DNA of 64,000 nucleotides from Acidaminobacter sp. JC074 (GCF_022496765.1 NZ_VANV01000006.1:136967-200966); one strand, 5' to 3'; shown: positions 12,101 through 18,945, counted from the first letter of the stretch. Made by a program: numbers and translations. The notes: generated from the letters alone by a model not told the origin.

Positions 12101-14101
12101 GTAGAAGTAACAGAAACATACTTCAAGCAAGCGACCATTAATGATGTAGTCTTTGACAGTGAAAATGTAGATACTTCAATTACATTGGTTGAAGGTTCAA
12201 ACAATATTAAGATTATTGCTGAAGATCAAGTCGGCAATGAGATAACAAAAGACTTTACAGTTGTACTAGACACAACAGGCCCAGAGGTCGTTATTTCAAG
12301 TATTGGAGATGGTGATGTACTAGGAGGTAAGATCTTTACTGAAATCAATGGTACAGGCTTAGATCATTATGTGGCGACTTTAACATCTACATCTGTTGAT
12401 AAAACATTTACGGATGTTGATGTAGACTATGATGTTCCGAATGGCTCTAAGGATGACTACACGCTTACAGTAGACGGTTATGATGAGCATGATAATGTAA
12501 CAAGAGTTAGTATAGACTTCACAGTTGATCAATCTGCACCATCAATTACATTTGGTGATGTGGAAAATAACTCTAATCGTACTCAGTCTGTTGAAATAAA
12601 AGTAACACCTGAAGATGCTGATACAGAAATTAAGATTTATAAGAATGATGTAAGAGTTACATCTATTACACCTACAGATCAGTTAGATGCTGATGACAAC
12701 ACAATCAGAGTTTATAACTTTGATGCTGAAGACTCTGGTACATACAGAGTAGAAGTTAATGCAATCAATGGCGCAAGTGCATCCAATAAGACTTTAACAT
12801 TTACAATTGATAAAGATGCACCAACAATTAATGTAAGTGGTGTAGAGGATGATAAAACTTATTCAGCTCATCCGACAATCACATTCTCTTCATCTGATCC
12901 TGTAACTGCAACACTTGATGGTAATCCAATAGCGTCAGGTTATAAGGTTACGACAAATGGAGACTATACACTAGTTGTAACAGCAACAGACGCAGCTGGT
13001 AACGAAACTGTTGAATCAATTGACTTTACAGTTAACGTTGTACAGAATCCAAATACTGGTGATGAACCAAAAGATGACGATGATTCGAGTTCTGGTTCTG
13101 GTGGATATGTTCCTCCAAGTAACACTAAAACTACTAAGCCAACTGAAAAGGCTGAAGTAATGAAATTTACTGTTGAAGTCAAAGAACTTGCATTTGAAGA
13201 TACAGGTATTGTTTTCGATATGAATAAGGTAGAAGTACCAGAAGGTACTGAGTTCTCAGTAGAGGAGATTGAAACCGAAACAACGCCTGAACCTGATGAT
13301 AAGAGACTTCAAGTTGCTGTTGTTTCAAAAGTATATGAGTTTACAGCAAGTGAAACATTCAAGGGTAAGATCGAAATTAGTATTCCATATGATCCAGAGC
13401 AAGTAGAAAAACCTAACAAGCTTGTAGCTTCATATTATGATGAGGAAAAAGGCAAGTGGGTTGTACTCGGTGGTAGAGTGGATACAGTTAACCATATGGT
13501 TATCTTTAAGACCAACCACTTCTCTAAGTATGCAGTTATGGAAAGATCAAGAACCTTTGATGATTTGAGTGGTTATGGTTGGGCTAAGAATGCCGTTGAT
13601 ACACTGGCATCACGTGGTGTTATTTCTGGCTATGCAGGCAATGTAGAGTTTAGACCAGCTAACGAAATAACAAGAGCAGAATTTGCAACGATGGTTGTTA
13701 AATCACTGAACTTGTTTATGGAAGATTCTAATAAAACATTTACAGATATTCAAGGTAAGTGGTATGAAGAGATGATTCTTATTGCAGCATCAAATAACAT
13801 TATGTCAGGTTATAACAATCAAGCTAAGCCAAATGATTTAATCACTAGAGAGCAAATGGCTGTCATGGTGATGAATGCATACAAGCTTGTTGATGAAAAG
13901 AACCTAGCAGCAGTAAGTGCTACATTTGATGACAGCAAAGACATTAGCTCATGGGCAAGTAAGTCTGTAGCGAATGCACATAAATATGGTATTATTTCTG
14001 GTAAGGGTAGCAACAAGTTTGCACCTGCAGATAATGCAACTCGTGCTGAAGCGGCAGCAATGATTTACAACTTATTAAAAGCTCTTGACTATATCAAGTA
14101 A
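2..14101 (+). CDS. Giant SLH-anchored surface protein, 5' partial
   Basis: The reading frame is open from base 2, so the true start lies left of the window; about 4,700 residues are visible. In order: four to five GEAEAEESVG decapeptide repeats, then four modules of about 590 residues (starting near nt 203, 1966, 3740 and 5500). Each module carries carboxypeptidase-regulatory-like beta folds (for example the GNGYDVGHYNSN stretch). Further beta modules run to about nt 7190 and a short helical stretch to about 7390. A long run of bacterial Ig-like domains follows, two resembling DUF5011 (near nt 7640 and 8917), then an Asp/Ser/Gly-rich linker near nt 13060 and a beta domain. Three SLH domains (nt 13550-14095, with motifs such as ITRAEFATM) end the protein and should bind secondary cell-wall polymer. 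Role: S-layer-associated adhesin or carbohydrate-binding protein; the ligand is unknown. Confidence 0.93.
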   Translation, partial: GEAEAEESVGGEAEAEESVGGEAEAEESVGGEAEAEESVSGEAETEEEIVQTTAIVTQEVIPEGAIAAFEIFDSTGTEYSSYRISRHTLSGGPYDDEFSEGIYYIKGSSVVGEYLIMAAAKTGTDSFSPTQAFSVVQNGENVIAKIGETVLDPATPYPIHIQKGIEAGKVLDTSNSVLPNLELRFFLEENEGRTWLANAEPRADGTFYLPANNDGGIDGNYHVEADVFSFDVINWQDDYIISGGNLTPKNLIMPDCNVYGYIKDENGDPLNNVDYYVDIRDSNGNGYDVGHYNSNSQDYFKVGHLPKGDYTIYVVPQGETANTYASSLPVSVTIDADTVQKDLQFRLKSDIPLNILINECQVLRTNDDHFYFDVTLEGTVDEDESNYSLRILDTDDSSVVLDVSDYHWREAYIKEGNLRLKGEINLNKNAIAPKDYELEITHDGKVTKTDVKVTDQVVLNGNFYLGSGTENEDGNDITYHYFVIHTDGYQDANVTAHQIGNADVGSGETFELVEGMSRERLMKIKFTEEPDYVLIDNYEYKAPFVKDVKLSTYKEALMTVENIATGIRVKFYSDNLNEGDITDLLIRTNEENAQFVSVIDAATESKMTDSFVDYIQFDIPYDDSFANADYKFRWEIGNDSWEHGYFYLNFESPLLVLNVVDTDGESVDRYRYSRSHMTGDNLETYDSGNQIFVSKTSGLGTYALMASAKEGTNSLSELFKFEIYMDGDDKKVKYIDGNDITSAQDLVIQKGVLAGTAKDYTGRVLNEDAEVRYHLINGDDHSWIGNAAVRADGSFYLPADINGNPINGTYEVELDEYSMTAVNGYHIYEVVNNAFTQADLIMEKCMIFGFIERPNGDVLNYNDYEIVVKDENGKHYDVGHYNSNGNAYYKLAHVENKILTIRLYPKNGTIDEGYALSEEYQVEVLTSRVNQNLRFRNAGDVETTIIENKVEIVASNNDHFRFDMVLAATDDKDPANYTIKIKNDSGAIIFTADTIDHDFHWFDIHDYETGIRAKGEIRLNGTLVEPGNYTLEITNNDGSDSVDVVVTDLSVIEGNNYVGSETVEEDGQPVTYYYFKVYISNYKEMNVDVFDSEGNDIGDGSTFEFREGHNHEYLMKIKFNGDAEYVELNDCLLMDEEANKIHVGEGIDPILTVQNTAHGNVIRLYNDNLSVNDIDELKIKSNEGNAEYVQILDKVTATNETDSFVDYIQFVLPFGNEFENGKYRIKWVVNNDSWSSGDYPLNFTAPYYVFKVTDASDTMLKDYDVAFSNQSEGADISYSVTDDEIIINADTSDGDYAFTIAPRTGDEAFSETLKFRIIGGKACERDESNTPLAENIVVKSRPGVEAGQMLGIDGNIAKNAYVNIHYKPLDGQYDWVANFEVREDGKFYLPNEHGEYELKLESNDKYSSFRDIDYYTVDENGLDQARNLQLQTLNLAGILRDPNGEPLKQDDLYITLRDSKGISYHVDTHHMYDESLGYDIVHYFAGGLDADTYTVTLIPRSYFTEKGYGSSLTKSVSLGQNLIEEDLQFRNISDVPFGLVTNYAKVLSSQDDRIYYDVVLEGTASTNTDDYTVKIKNGNDIIEPSDFEFVDAFNYNGPIRLKGKMMIDTKLGNGNYELLVTYNNETINVPFELTDELILDGSEYLGYAGGKHYTHIHLANADGNDIQVKLFDKDNQELGTVTATVLESRFRDYYMSYTYDNVDYMVIDGARLQSDGRNRVYTSDQIHDVLIKVETLDDGNHIKLYNSMLKVDQLKSFKIKNDKGQDELIGDSNYEIKTHTDLCGGIEIIVPFDDAKESGYYGFYFNIEQALDNNDVHQYQTDRGDYYLAYSAPIFKINVKDSNNNPISNYYAMTSYESDDAELKLTRMEDIVTIYEDSKDGTYTSVMAPRTGDEVYSERFEYKVESGVVVNLEGNPIQGPITMNTREALVVGTAHNADGSSISQAFGSVDRIIENEDDKWDGSIFFDENNNIKLPTVDGKYRVSLKPYYGRHDVVVTNAEYEISGGQLVGDTTNITMNKTQIGGEVLAPDGSSVEHGDYRVILKNSDGDEFEADSYEVDGKHYYRAGGLQAGDYEVTLRADGAYHELRYTGSVPTTVTISDSKVEKDLKFRNIDDVKVLTIKLVQEDGQTPYEGHLFAHARWNPLHFEYSIVNSDVIFSHFDNGSYDMLIMNNDDLETAFISTKKITIEAENGLVKVDGQVQTEITLVVKERPLQIAAKVLMPDGSDVGDLQVASLLRTDTGKSVDFFHGESINGHDAYFMLEPGDYIMRLIPWSNATYAMPEAIAFTIDANGESSLTDKYITKNLKTPNVTGTIFHSDNTPVNTRTYFVEATSTDGQGISYMSKAEQDGNYSFNLPQGTYSLIAYDVQMEIASIDYYEVIVGSENVTGPDLEMTNAQGTLEHLKTEANNIGTDGFTVDSKTTFEDARDAANAINDETSNLDKLNVLYDLRDGMNGLKLTDPTVSVSTDSLTNEDVIVTVDKHFTTSDSNYKTLYDDGENWVEFTNTLTIKKNQTVKIMTAYDNGSMQFVSEVVEKEINNIDKEKPLLTLVGDRQVEIRYNTVYTDAGKVVEEGIVPSVENTVDTSKLGDYIYKYTATDAAGNVSTQTRIVKVIDDVDPIISITDTSGNALSETENVIGTNVEFKVTGSDEYDQDPTIEVVANGSVVNLADGKYVVPMLSGDNFILAKITDESGNTAQSVIKVVNHEMVLTPSTDDLTNQSVDVTATVVGVDGEVYTNNAGQTSNVSTADENGDVTFVAKIDGLTTNSKVYTYSVDNIDKIAPEKPSIAADSMDLTNEGTFLQMTGTENLMYQVNAGSWTDYPGSIYLDANATVNIKAVDDAGNETSGDPITVDWIDKEAPTASDDPVIKVDGKEYDDNDYIVSGNVVTLELTLTDNNENLKVYTRFNDEDVVVADALKDTPFIHTITLPNVSSDTNKVKVWAYDQAGNRVDFGLNEYVQSFNLKIDVHAPVMIMNGGHATVMLKGVYKDPGVVAYDDLDTNLSVSVTDGVNLGAVGDYTIKYNVSDAAGNVATELIRNVSVVDTVKPMITTDLEDKTVNKSAFEFAASAEDNDAVTSWTVTHDGQTLTGTNDVYSVTLNVGENTLVLTGSDASNNVSTETYVVTFEQPDTDNPYMTQNITVPTNKTITVEVTYPDGASIKKYAVLDVAGLTDINAITWSDYSDAIELTANKVIYAYSQMDNDSLPSELVSLVVDNYDATAPNTPVLTPTTTEPTNQTLGITVQGEGTIYYQIGQTFDKDAVELTKLSVYSSQITVDQNTTIYAIAVDEAGNRSDLAELVVSNIDTLPPVGEVVYSTKAATSSDVIATLIVKNGEAYEIANDGPRYHTFKTNGNYTFNFSDLAGNTSSVTATVDNIDKANPVINSKSVTVNGQAVDFVKGGDLVKVTYQVADAKEVSGTVDLGNLVVGTPFKVSNTNNIYTLEANLQVPGDFNGTVAVNAVIKDAANNKVSDVSQETLIIDNVDPVFNVRFNNTINNGYITDDVIDTVITNDGSSIFYGFSQANVDEAITNLDTALNNAEFKDGESHTVYFKGVDKAGNESDVTSLTFKWDPVEPAAPTVNFEDKDVTNLELFPISGFAEPGKITIMRGEELLFNGATSDYIAGIDISLRPGDNVLTLKATDLAGNVTVTPLVTTLKLDVEAPVIDVTLRESDDKIVITSDEKVYNATYMLDGNAPVAINLEDMSEVLEAITDDGEHFLYISGEDEAGNTGVGRLSFVTVAAETSEQELSEGITMNSGSFSDSSQMVVRTFEVDAGTDMGFVGEAIDFELDEGVTVGNNGVVVDVYVGLGYPENTKLNYYQESTGTWLPLDNSAADGDSYYNFNDGEKYVEFNINADVAGGEKIITVYDADDVGQTRTLVEAGHIVGILKHFSGYAAIEDTTPPELTISVENEVEYTTAATYTVTATVSEAATITLYKADGRTEIESKVKNSAGSVTFDLPLTDDEAENTFKFKAVDLASKESPVQTFSIKRDSSAPVFATATITGTYKSGSVSKTKGDTDALTVTDANLDISVEVTETYFKQATINDVVFDSENVDTSITLVEGSNNIKIIAEDQVGNEITKDFTVVLDTTGPEVVISSIGDGDVLGGKIFTEINGTGLDHYVATLTSTSVDKTFTDVDVDYDVPNGSKDDYTLTVDGYDEHDNVTRVSIDFTVDQSAPSITFGDVENNSNRTQSVEIKVTPEDADTEIKIYKNDVRVTSITPTDQLDADDNTIRVYNFDAEDSGTYRVEVNAINGASASNKTLTFTIDKDAPTINVSGVEDDKTYSAHPTITFSSSDPVTATLDGNPIASGYKVTTNGDYTLVVTATDAAGNETVESIDFTVNVVQNPNTGDEPKDDDDSSSGSGGYVPPSNTKTTKPTEKAEVMKFTVEVKELAFEDTGIVFDMNKVEVPEGTEFSVEEIETETTPEPDDKRLQVAVVSKVYEFTASETFKGKIEISIPYDPEQVEKPNKLVASYYDEEKGKWVVLGGRVDTVNHMVIFKTNHFSKYAVMERSRTFDDLSGYGWAKNAVDTLASRGVISGYAGNVEFRPANEITRAEFATMVVKSLNLFMEDSNKTFTDIQGKWYEEMILIAASNNIMSGYNNQAKPNDLITREQMAVMVMNAYKLVDEKNLAAVSATFDDSKDISSWASKSVANAHKYGIISGKGSNKFAPADNATRAEAAAMIYNLLKALDYIK
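200..7190 (+). repeat. Four large intragenic modules, about 1.77 kb each
   Basis: Protein-level repeats begin near nt 203, 1966, 3740 and 5500. Shared landmarks recur in each: an APRTGDE or AAKTGTD-like segment, a module with xGxFYLP, and a QKDLQFR-like strand. The DNA copies are clearly diverged, so this is old duplication rather than a recent tandem array. Confidence 0.75.
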
Positions 14102-14103
14102 AA

Positions 14104-14127
14104 TAACGGACCTTCGGGTCCGTTTTA
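14104..14127. terminator. Bidirectional terminator with UUCG loop
   Basis: Stem AACGGACC / GGTCCGTT closed by a TTCG tetraloop, with T-runs on both strands. It serves the surface-protein gene on the plus strand and the convergent DUF3825 gene on the minus strand, whose stop codon it overlaps. Confidence 0.9.
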
Positions 14128-14925
14128 CTTTAGCCAATCTACATCTGGCTTGACTATTCTTCTTGAGTTAGCATAAGCCCACTGGATAGGAAGAATGGTT
14201 TTTCCTATGTATTTGTAATTATCCTTATCAACTACAAGTGCTAGGTCAGCCTTGTTTCTTTTCTGCATATATAAAGGCATTAGAAGCTGTATTTTAGATT
14301 CGCCAGTTTGCTTGTCCGTATAGAACTGTGGAATAGCAAGCTTGTAGTTTCTCTTTACTTTTTCTAAGATACGTTTGACCGCATTTTCTAAAAGACCTTG
14401 AATCATATATTTGTCGTCGAGGCCGATTTCTTGAAATCTTTCATAGTTATCATCTATGATGTGGTCGTAATCTATTGCAAGTGGCATATTTCTGTTATAA
14501 ATAAAATCTTCCGGCTGTGTGAAATAATCTGCTATATCTGGGAAGTGTCTAAATTCTTGCATTTCTCTGTCAGTTTTCTTTTTAAAGCCGTAAAGGTACC
14601 ATTTCTGGTCTTCATGAGCAAAGTCATTTTTATTTAGGTCAAATAAGGCGTAGATATCTGATCCGTTATGGGTCAGTAGTCCGGTGTTAAAACACATGTG
14701 TTGACCATCCTCTGAGATTTCAATTTTGTCCTCTTGAACGAGTCTGTCGTATGAATAGCAAAGATAATTATAAAGTATTTGCTTTTCATAAGTGCCTTTA
14801 TAGTCCCAAGTCTCTTCTTGGGCCATGTTAGCAAGATAGTCTAGTTTAGATTGCAAAGAGGTTCTAGACCCCAGATAGGCGTCTTTTAGTAGTTTAAATT
14901 CTGGTGTATAGGTTGCTTCAATCAT
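14125..14925 (-). CDS. DUF3825 domain protein
   Basis: This is a 266-residue protein. The segments FNTGLLTHNGSDIYALF, QKWYLYGF, DHIIDDNYERF and IQLLMPLYMQ match the pattern I know for DUF3825, a domain often joined to RNA- or nucleotide-related modules and of unknown activity. Here it is essentially the whole protein, with no fused partner visible. AAGGAGT lies at good spacing before the ATG. It is convergent with the surface-protein gene, and no functional link is evident. Confidence 0.7.
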   Translation of the reverse strand: MIEATYTPEFKLLKDAYLGSRTSLQSKLDYLANMAQEETWDYKGTYEKQILYNYLCYSYDRLVQEDKIEISEDGQHMCFNTGLLTHNGSDIYALFDLNKNDFAHEDQKWYLYGFKKKTDREMQEFRHFPDIADYFTQPEDFIYNRNMPLAIDYDHIIDDNYERFQEIGLDDKYMIQGLLENAVKRILEKVKRNYKLAIPQFYTDKQTGESKIQLLMPLYMQKRNKADLALVVDKDNYKYIGKTILPIQWAYANSRRIVKPDVDWLK

Positions 14926-15301
14926 TAGTAACTCCTTTCAAAATATAAATCTAATTACAGTATATGTTAAATTGTAATAATTGGCAATACCGATTTGTTG
15001 AATATACGACAAAAAACGACATCGCCATAAAATAACATAATTAGGACATAATTTTGACACATTTATCTTGTACCATGTACTTAGATCATATCAATCCCTT
15101 TATCATACTCAAATCAACCAAACAACAACAAACCCTATGTTTTACAATGAAAAACTTTTGATATGATTATTATAAGAAAATCAAGAAAAGAAACTAACTG
15201 ATAAAAGGTTGTTTCTTTTTTTGTTGCGTTTAACCCTGATATTAGAAATTATAAAGGTGATTGTTAGCTTTTAACAAAGGAGAATGAAAAGATTTCAATA
15301 G
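14926..15301. other. Intergenic region with an orphan hairpin
   Basis: This noncoding stretch between the DUF3825 gene start and the end of the nhaC operon shows no convincing ORF. It holds a plus-strand terminator-like hairpin at 15187-15220 (stem AAAGAAAC-AAC / GTT-GTTTCTTT followed by a T-run) with no plus-strand gene in front of it. That is either a relic of a lost gene or the end of a short unannotated RNA. Confidence 0.5.
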
Positions 15302-15329
15302 AAAAAAGAACCACAAAATGTGATTCTTT
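15302..15329 (-). terminator. Terminator of the nhaC operon
   Basis: Read on the minus strand, AAAGAA-CACA pairs with TGTG-TTCTTT around a TTT loop and runs into a T-tract. It lies just after the NhaC stop codon and would end the three-gene transcript that starts at the class V aminotransferase. Confidence 0.75.
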
Positions 15330-15368
15330 GAATGGGGTTATCCCAATTAGACTTCGCAAATATATTAT

Positions 15369-16850
15369 TTATTGAGCGATGTCTAATGGTACGTCGTTTG
15401 AATAATATGCTTTGATAACCGAACCATCTTCTTTCTCAAAGATTCGTCCCCAACCTGTGATTGCAACTACAAGCATTACAAGAGGTAGTAACCATGGATG
15501 AATACAGTATAAGAAGTAGTCTGTTGTTGCGATGTTAGGGATAAACGGGAATGTTCCCTGCATGGAAGTAATAAATCCTGTGAGAACAAACAATTGGCTA
15601 CTCCATGGTACAAAGTGGCATATTGAGGCTGTACATGTACTTAAGAAATTGGCTCTCCTATAAGGATGAATATTTTTTTCTTTGCCTATGGCATCTACGA
15701 ATGGTCCCGCTACTGCAATTCCCATGACAGAAAAACCGCCCAATAAACCCATAGTTGAAGACAATAACACCATAACTATTTCAGCGCTTCTTGGTGTTTT
15801 TGTTAATTTGCCGAGTTTCTCCATAATTGAATGCATAACACCTGAGTTTAAGAGGAGTTGTCCAGATCCCATGAGTAAATTCATTATAATGATGATTTTA
15901 ATCATCTTTACAACGCCTTTTGGAATGATACCAGAAATTACGACTTTAGAGTTGACAAGCTCAAAACCTACAATGTCTGAAGGCACTAATAAGCCAAATG
16001 CTAATGCAATACCAGCACCTACGAAAATACCATATGATAAACACTGAGCGATAGGTTTGCCGTTTACCGATAAATAAATAATAATAAGTACAGGAATAAG
16101 CATTAATAGACCCTTTGCGTAGGAATGTTCTGCAATGAGGGCATTTGCCTGTTCCGGACTTAAATAACTACCACCGCCACCAATGAGCATAAATATACCT
16201 AAAGTTAAGATTCCTGCAACTACAGCATATTTAAACCTCTTTTTAACGGTTTGGCCAATTTCGACAGGATTGCCAGATTTTTTATAAAATTGACCACCTG
16301 TAGCCGCAATCGTAGCATCTGATACAGGTGCTAGGGTATCACCGAAGTTTGCACCACTTACGAGTGCTCCTGCCAATATAAATGGGTTGGCACCTAATAT
16401 GATACCAGCAGGATATAATGCAGGTCCTAATGTCAATACAGTTGCCATTGATGAACCTGAACCTGTTGAAAGCACAGCAGCAGCCAAGAATGTAAAGCCG
16501 ACAAATAAGGAACCTTTGATATGTAGAATTGATGCCAACCAGATGATGCCACCTGCGACTTTACCAGCACTTAGGAGTGTAGCAAATATACCTACCAGAG
16601 TAAAAATCAGTGTAAATATAGCTACAGATTTTTTTGTCATACCTAGATATAAAGTGTTCCAAAACTCATGTTTGTCTTTTGCAAAAACAGCTGTTACACA
16701 GATTGCAAGAAGGGTAACCCCCATTAATAAATCCTGTGAACTGGCTCTATTAACAGCTAGAGCTAGAAGTGTGACAACAAAGACGATAAATGGTAGTGTG
16801 GATATCCATTTTGTACCATAGAATTGAATGGTCTTTTGATTCTTATTCAT
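15369..16850 (-). CDS. nhaC: NhaC-family Na+/H+ antiporter
   Basis: A 493-residue membrane protein with about eleven or twelve hydrophobic segments. The conserved block GSGSSMATVLTLGPAL followed by SGANFGDTLAPVSDATIAATGG is characteristic of the NhaC antiporter family (IT superfamily), which exchanges sodium, or in some members organic acids, for protons. Length is normal. GGGGG precedes the ATG. It is the last gene of an operon with the TauE-like permease and the class V aminotransferase, so a substrate linked to that enzyme is possible. Confidence 0.88.
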   Translation of the reverse strand: MNKNQKTIQFYGTKWISTLPFIVFVVTLLALAVNRASSQDLLMGVTLLAICVTAVFAKDKHEFWNTLYLGMTKKSVAIFTLIFTLVGIFATLLSAGKVAGGIIWLASILHIKGSLFVGFTFLAAAVLSTGSGSSMATVLTLGPALYPAGIILGANPFILAGALVSGANFGDTLAPVSDATIAATGGQFYKKSGNPVEIGQTVKKRFKYAVVAGILTLGIFMLIGGGGSYLSPEQANALIAEHSYAKGLLMLIPVLIIIYLSVNGKPIAQCLSYGIFVGAGIALAFGLLVPSDIVGFELVNSKVVISGIIPKGVVKMIKIIIIMNLLMGSGQLLLNSGVMHSIMEKLGKLTKTPRSAEIVMVLLSSTMGLLGGFSVMGIAVAGPFVDAIGKEKNIHPYRRANFLSTCTASICHFVPWSSQLFVLTGFITSMQGTFPFIPNIATTDYFLYCIHPWLLPLVMLVVAITGWGRIFEKEDGSVIKAYYSNDVPLDIAQ

Positions 16851-16888
16851 TTTTCCCCCTTAAAATATGTACTTATAATAAACAAATA

Positions 16889-17632
16889 CTAAATAAAAAT
16901 AGCTATTAGCCCCATAGCTTTTTTAGTTGCTACAGCAAGTAGTACAAAACCTACAAGGTATTTAACCTGTTTTGATTTTAGTTTTTCAGTCATAAGCCAT
17001 GAACCTAGAAATCCTCCAGCTAGTGCTGCGAGTGCTGTGATAGATACAAGCCCAGTATCTACACTGCCACCACCTAGATGGCCTAAAAAACCAGAAAGTG
17101 ATGAAAAGATGACGATAAATGCTGTCGTTGCAGATGCTTTTTTTGAATCGTATCCTAAGCTGATGAGTACTGGCAAGATAAGATTTCCACCACCTATACC
17201 TAAAAGTCCAGCCAAGAATCCTGCAATTGCACCCATTAGAATGCCAAATCTATAAGATGCTTCTTTATGAACTGATTTTTCTTTCTTTGTTAAGAAGATT
17301 TTTGACGATGCATAGAGTAAAAACAATACAAACAGACTGTTTAAAACCGTTGAAGACAGGTTTTTACTAACCATAGCTCCTAATTGTGAAAACACAGTGG
17401 CCACAACAATGATTGGTACAGCTATCTTAAACATAATTAGTTTACGCTTATAATACCTGATGCTGGCAATTATCATTGCAAGTGCGTTTAGTAGAAGTGC
17501 AGTTGACATGGCGACATGTATATCAAACCCTAGCGCTTGGTATGTTGGAATTAAAATGATAGCTGCACCTTCGCCAGCAATCGTCAGAAGTGTAGTAAAG
17601 ATAAAAGTAATAATACCTGCAAATATAACCAT
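16889..17632 (-). CDS. TauE/SafE family permease
   Basis: About 247 residues, mostly hydrophobic. The paired repeats with GEGAAIILIPTYQALGFD near the start and GLLGIGGGNLILPVLISLGYD in the middle are the family signature of TauE/SafE anion permeases, which move sulfite, sulfoacetate or other organosulfur anions. I chose the ATG at 17632 because GGAAAGG lies just before it; an in-frame start 30 bases upstream lies inside the previous gene and lacks a ribosome site. The start is 4 bases after the aminotransferase stop, so the genes are coupled. Confidence 0.85.
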   Translation of the reverse strand: MVIFAGIITFIFTTLLTIAGEGAAIILIPTYQALGFDIHVAMSTALLLNALAMIIASIRYYKRKLIMFKIAVPIIVVATVFSQLGAMVSKNLSSTVLNSLFVLFLLYASSKIFLTKKEKSVHKEASYRFGILMGAIAGFLAGLLGIGGGNLILPVLISLGYDSKKASATTAFIVIFSSLSGFLGHLGGGSVDTGLVSITALAALAGGFLGSWLMTEKLKSKQVKYLVGFVLLAVATKKAMGLIAIFI

Positions 17633-17636
17633 CGAA

Positions 17637-18845
17637 TTACCTTTCCATAACCTTATTGACAATAATTTCTTCTAACGCTTTTGAAAACTGATTTAACTCA
17701 TCTTCAGTCAAATAAAAGCCAAGTGAGATTCTAACTGGTGCTGGTGCATGTTGCTTAGGAACCGGTCTGACCATAAAATTCTTTTCGTTTAGCTTTTGAC
17801 TTAGTTGTACTGGATTCCAACCCTTAACCAAAAAGTGGATAAATCCTGCTTCTGTGCCTTTTGGAGTGACTATCTGAACGCCTGGGAAAACTTCAATTAA
17901 ACTTCTGACATAGCCTGACAAGTGCTTAATGCGTTCTGTAGCCCAGTTGATGCCTACTTCATCAATCATAAATTCCAATGAGGCTTTAAAACCCTTCAGA
18001 ATAGGTGAATACATGGCTGTTGCAGTATGATATCTAGCTGCAAAAGGTGCTGGTAAGTAAAATGGTGAATTCAGATCGATTTCGTGTCTGTTCTTAACAG
18101 AAGCAGGAGAAACAAATGTAGGATCTAGATTCGAAATTCTGTTTTTTTTGATATATAAAGCGCCAACGCCTTCTGGCCCTAGTAACCACTTTCTACCTGC
18201 AATTGCATAGTAGTCGACATCAAGATCATAAATATCAGTATCAAGAGCACCGAGTCCTTGAGCGCCGTCTACTAAAAGCTGTATATCGTATTTCCTGCAT
18301 ATTTTAGAGATTTCCTTGATTGGAAAGGTCATTCCTGTTGCAAAAGAAACATGAGGTAAAACGATAAGCTTTGTTTTATTTGTTATCTGAGATTCTAATT
18401 CCTTTAAGAAATTCTCCTCTACATACCGTTCGCTGTGTTCTACTGATATGTACTTAACTGCAATACCTTGTCTTGACTTTAAAAGAGCGAGAGGAGCAAG
18501 TACAGATGTATGATCGATCGTAGTTGTAATCACCTCATCGCCTGGATGCCACTTGAACCCCCAAAGTACTATGTTGATAGCTTCTGTTGTGCTTTGTGTG
18601 AGGGCTACTTCTTCATATGAACACTTGAGAATGTTTGCAAGTAGTCTTCTTGTTTGATCCATGTCCTCATAAAGTTCTTTGATGAATGGTAAATAGCGGC
18701 CTTGATAATATTCCTTATCGGCTTCCTCTTTCATTGCCTCATATGAGATACGAGGGAGTGGCCCGTTAGTTCCATTATTGAAATAATGGACTTTAGATAG
18801 AGCAGGAAACTCTTTTCTAAGTAATTCTAATTTCTTATGTTCCAA
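17637..18845 (-). CDS. Class V PLP aminotransferase / cysteine-desulfurase-like
   Basis: 402 residues from a TTG start. AAAGGAG sits 8 bases before this TTG; the upstream ATG at 18863 has no ribosome site and would place that AAAGGAG inside the coding region. The PLP site reads GRKWLLGPEGVGALY, with the Schiff-base lysine near residue 219, and VDGAQ near 193-197 supplies the cofactor-binding Asp and Gln. The family includes cysteine desulfurases, selenocysteine lyases and isopenicillin-N-epimerase-like enzymes. No clear active-site loop cysteine of the IscS type was seen, so desulfurase activity is not assured. With TauE and NhaC downstream, metabolism of a sulfur amino acid is a reasonable guess. 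Confidence 0.8.
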   Translation of the reverse strand: MEHKKLELLRKEFPALSKVHYFNNGTNGPLPRISYEAMKEEADKEYYQGRYLPFIKELYEDMDQTRRLLANILKCSYEEVALTQSTTEAINIVLWGFKWHPGDEVITTTIDHTSVLAPLALLKSRQGIAVKYISVEHSERYVEENFLKELESQITNKTKLIVLPHVSFATGMTFPIKEISKICRKYDIQLLVDGAQGLGALDTDIYDLDVDYYAIAGRKWLLGPEGVGALYIKKNRISNLDPTFVSPASVKNRHEIDLNSPFYLPAPFAARYHTATAMYSPILKGFKASLEFMIDEVGINWATERIKHLSGYVRSLIEVFPGVQIVTPKGTEAGFIHFLVKGWNPVQLSQKLNEKNFMVRPVPKQHAPAPVRISLGFYLTEDELNQFSKALEEIIVNKVMER

Positions 18846-18870
18846 ATTATTGACTCCTTTCATAACTATA

Positions 18871-18892
18871 TACCCATATGCGCATATTGGTA
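18871..18892. promoter_or_regulatory. 22-bp palindromic operator candidate
   Basis: A core ATATGCGCATAT is flanked by TACC on one side and GGTA on the other, with one mismatched base pair between core and flanks. It begins a few bases after the predicted transcription start, where a bound repressor would block initiation. The regulator is unknown; the adjacent ArsR has a different sequence at its own promoter. Confidence 0.75.
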
Positions 18893-18902
18893 CTTTGAGA
18901 AT

Positions 18903-18931
18903 ATCATAACTAGATTTATCTGAATTGTCAA
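18903..18931 (-). promoter_or_regulatory. Promoter of aminotransferase-tauE-nhaC operon
   Basis: On the minus strand TTGACA (18926-18931) and TATGAT (18903-18908) are separated by exactly 17 bp, a near-consensus housekeeping promoter. It begins right after the arsR terminator. Confidence 0.85.
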
Positions 18932-18945
18932 GAAATTTTGCAAAA

